A DNA stretch of 64,000 bases from Exiguobacterium sp. RIT594 (GTDB lineage Bacteria; Bacillota; Bacilli; Exiguobacteriales; Exiguobacteriaceae). Positions 62,829-64,000 of this stretch are shown here, piece after piece; position 1 is the first letter of the stretch; each line of letters starts with the position of its first letter. The position numbers and the translations under genes are program-made. Location of the stretch: the NCBI RefSeq assembly GCF_003339585.1, contig NZ_QPKF01000002.1, positions 186,001 to 250,000 on the forward strand, written 5' to 3'. Below the pieces are notes generated by a model. That model did no database searches. It was not told the DNA's origin and saw only the letters and a program-made list of their open reading frames with translations.

Positions 62829-63284
62829 CTATCCACAGACTTATCCACACTATCCACACTTTCCGTGGATAACTCATCACTTTGTCTACAATAGTATTTT
62901 TTAAAATCAACGTCAAGGTTTGTTTTTAGAATTTTTAAAGCCACTTTTTTCATTTTGTGCATAACTATTTCTGAACGCTTCCTCTTTCGAAAAGTTATAC
63001 ACACCTTATCCACAGTTTATCCACACTGTCCACAGCCTGTGGGTAACTGCCTGTGTATATGTGGATTTACTTGTGGATAAATCGTTCTAAGCATTGCCAG
63101 ACCTCATTTCATTTGATACACTAATTGTGCATAACAAGAACGTAAGACAAATTGATTCTTCAAGTTATACACAACCTGTGGATAACTTTATACACAGAAA
63201 TCAGCCCCTGTGGATAACGTTATCCACAGTTTTTATGTTCTGGGGATAAGTCGTGTTCCTTCATTAACTTTGTCCTGTGCATAA
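62829..63284. other. oriC: Chromosomal replication origin oriC (upstream DnaA-box region)
   Basis: Between divergent rpmH and dnaA there are seven perfect DnaA boxes (TTATCCACA or its complement): 62841-62849, 63006-63014, 63017-63025, 63072-63080, 63177-63185, 63209-63217 and 63220-63228. Single-mismatch boxes include 62829-62837, 62850-62858, 62864-62872, 63038-63046, 63126-63134, 63165-63173, 63188-63196, 63241-63249 and 63276-63284. The same region must hold the dnaA promoter and DnaA autoregulation sites. In B. subtilis the unwinding element lies beyond dnaA, which would be outside this window. 62585-62828 holds the rpmH promoter region and nothing else recognised. Confidence 0.95.
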
Positions 63285-63330
63285 AGCTGTGTATAGTTTT
63301 TTATATCATGATAGAAAAAGGGGGGTATTT

Positions 63331-64000
63331 ATGAAAAACGCTGCCGAACTTTGGCACAATGTATTATCTGTAATCGAGGAAGAACAACGTACCCCAAAAG
63401 CGAGTTACGACATGTGGTTAAAGTCTACCGAAGGGGTCACGCTCAACGGCACGACGTTAATCGTCTCGGCACCAGCCGCATTTACCGTCACCTGGTTGGA
63501 ACGTCAGTACTTATCTCTATTAGAAGATACCGTCGAAGAAGTGACAGGAAGCCGGCTTGATATTCAGTTCATCGAGGAAGGTCAAGCAAAACATATGCTC
63601 GATCGTCAAAATGAGGAAGAAGAAGTGATCGAAGTCGCACCGGCGAAGACTAAAACACAAAAGGCCCGTAAGTCCTCTGATGAACTGGTCATGAGTGAAC
63701 TCGGACAGTTGAATGAAAAATATACGTTCGATACGTTTGTCATCGGATCAGGGAATCGTTTTGCACACGCTGCTTCGTTAGCTGTAGCGGAAGCCCCGGC
63801 TAAAGCGTACAATCCGCTTTTCATCTATGGTGGCGTCGGACTGGGGAAAACGCACTTGATGCATGCGATTGGTCAATATGTTCAGGACCAGAAGCTGGGG
63901 ACAAAAATCGCGTACGTTTCCTCTGAACAGTTTACGAACGACTTCATCAACTCCATTCGGGATAATAAAACGGTTCAGTTCCGCAATAAATATCGCAACA
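63331..64000 (+). CDS. dnaA: Chromosomal replication initiator DnaA (3' end outside window)
   Basis: The first 223 residues are in view of about 450. Domain I ('[26 protein letters not shown]', about 1-85) interacts with helicase and regulators, then an acidic linker (about 90-115), then the AAA+ domain starting '[19 protein letters not shown]' with Walker A '[15 protein letters not shown]'. ATG at 63331 follows AAAAAGGGGGG. The frame is open to the window end. It binds the boxes just upstream. Confidence 0.98.
   Translation, partial: MKNAAELWHNVLSVIEEEQRTPKASYDMWLKSTEGVTLNGTTLIVSAPAAFTVTWLERQYLSLLEDTVEEVTGSRLDIQFIEEGQAKHMLDRQNEEEEVIEVAPAKTKTQKARKSSDELVMSELGQLNEKYTFDTFVIGSGNRFAHAASLAVAEAPAKAYNPLFIYGGVGLGKTHLMHAIGQYVQDQKLGTKIAYVSSEQFTNDFINSIRDNKTVQFRNKYRN

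Noticed and set aside
62678-63013. 111-codon open frame on the minus strand inside oriC
   Set aside because: No ribosome-binding site, its codons are simply DnaA boxes and AT-rich DNA, and its product resembles nothing.
1-64000. tRNA, rRNA, CRISPR arrays, insertion sequences, prophage
   Set aside because: None was recognised on either strand by eye; short or degenerate examples could still be missed without a search.

Overview
The window reads as the chromosomal origin region of a low-GC-branch Firmicute (Bacillales) of intermediate GC content, most likely Exiguobacterium. That genus name is an inference from gene order and protein character, not from a search. The right end carries the start of dnaA, a DnaA-box-rich oriC, and then, leftward on the minus strand, rpmH-rnpA-yidC-mnmE-mnmG-rsmG-noc-parB, yyaC, an mscS-type channel, ychF, rpsF-ssb-rpsR, gdpP-rplI-dnaB, purA and walRKHIJ-htrC-rlmH, the arrangement familiar from Bacillus subtilis. 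Differences from B. subtilis stand out: no soj (parA) between noc and parB, a ParB that also lacks the N-terminal peptide that normally contacts ParA, no jag between yidC and mnmE, and a sporulation-type yyaC gene in a lineage I expect to be non-sporulating.

Left half (1-30.7 kb) is mostly metabolic and transport genes. It holds an S-methylmethionine permease/homocysteine methyltransferase pair (mmuPM) behind a SAM-I riboswitch, a polysaccharide pyruvyl transferase, panE, and a complete gluconate operon gntRKPZ whose promoter carries both a GntR palindrome and a cre site. Then come ahpCF behind a PerR-like box, an orphan ECF S component, mqo, an Fe-S cryptochrome/photolyase, and a cycA-like permease behind a glycine riboswitch. 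Next are a histidine phosphatase, an MFS carrier, a NUDIX hydrolase, two tandem LURP-one-related proteins, a YerD-type glutamate synthase, a dihydrouridine synthase, a two-gene esterase/GH3 beta-glucosidase operon with cre-like sites, and a DUF4317 gene.

Between about 31.0 and 36.8 kb lies an accessory patch that is visibly more AT-rich, above all from 32 to 36.3 kb. It contains a secreted HNH-type nuclease followed by a small acidic protein, a lipoprotein, an aldo/keto reductase broken by a stop codon, DUF4230 and DUF697-like proteins, tiny membrane proteins, and, 3.6 kb from the nuclease locus, a decayed second copy in which the nuclease and the small protein are fused by an in-frame 189-base deletion at a 5-base microhomology. 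This is the most plausible place for something undescribed (a nuclease with a partner protein).

The right half (36.8-64 kb) is core chromosome: replication (dnaA, dnaB, ssb), segregation (parB, noc, two parS sites), translation (rpsF, rpsR, rplI, rpmH, ychF), RNA modification (rlmH, rsmG, mnmE, mnmG, rnpA), membrane insertion (yidC), c-di-AMP turnover (gdpP) and the essential WalRK cell-wall control system. A second cluster of four perfect DnaA boxes lies at 37.36-37.65 kb, about 25 kb from oriC. Two related GC-rich interspersed repeats occur at 12.34 and 37.70 kb. No tRNA, rRNA, CRISPR array or insertion sequence was recognised. All coordinates were read by eye, and several starts were moved from the longest reading frame to the one with a good ribosome-binding site.
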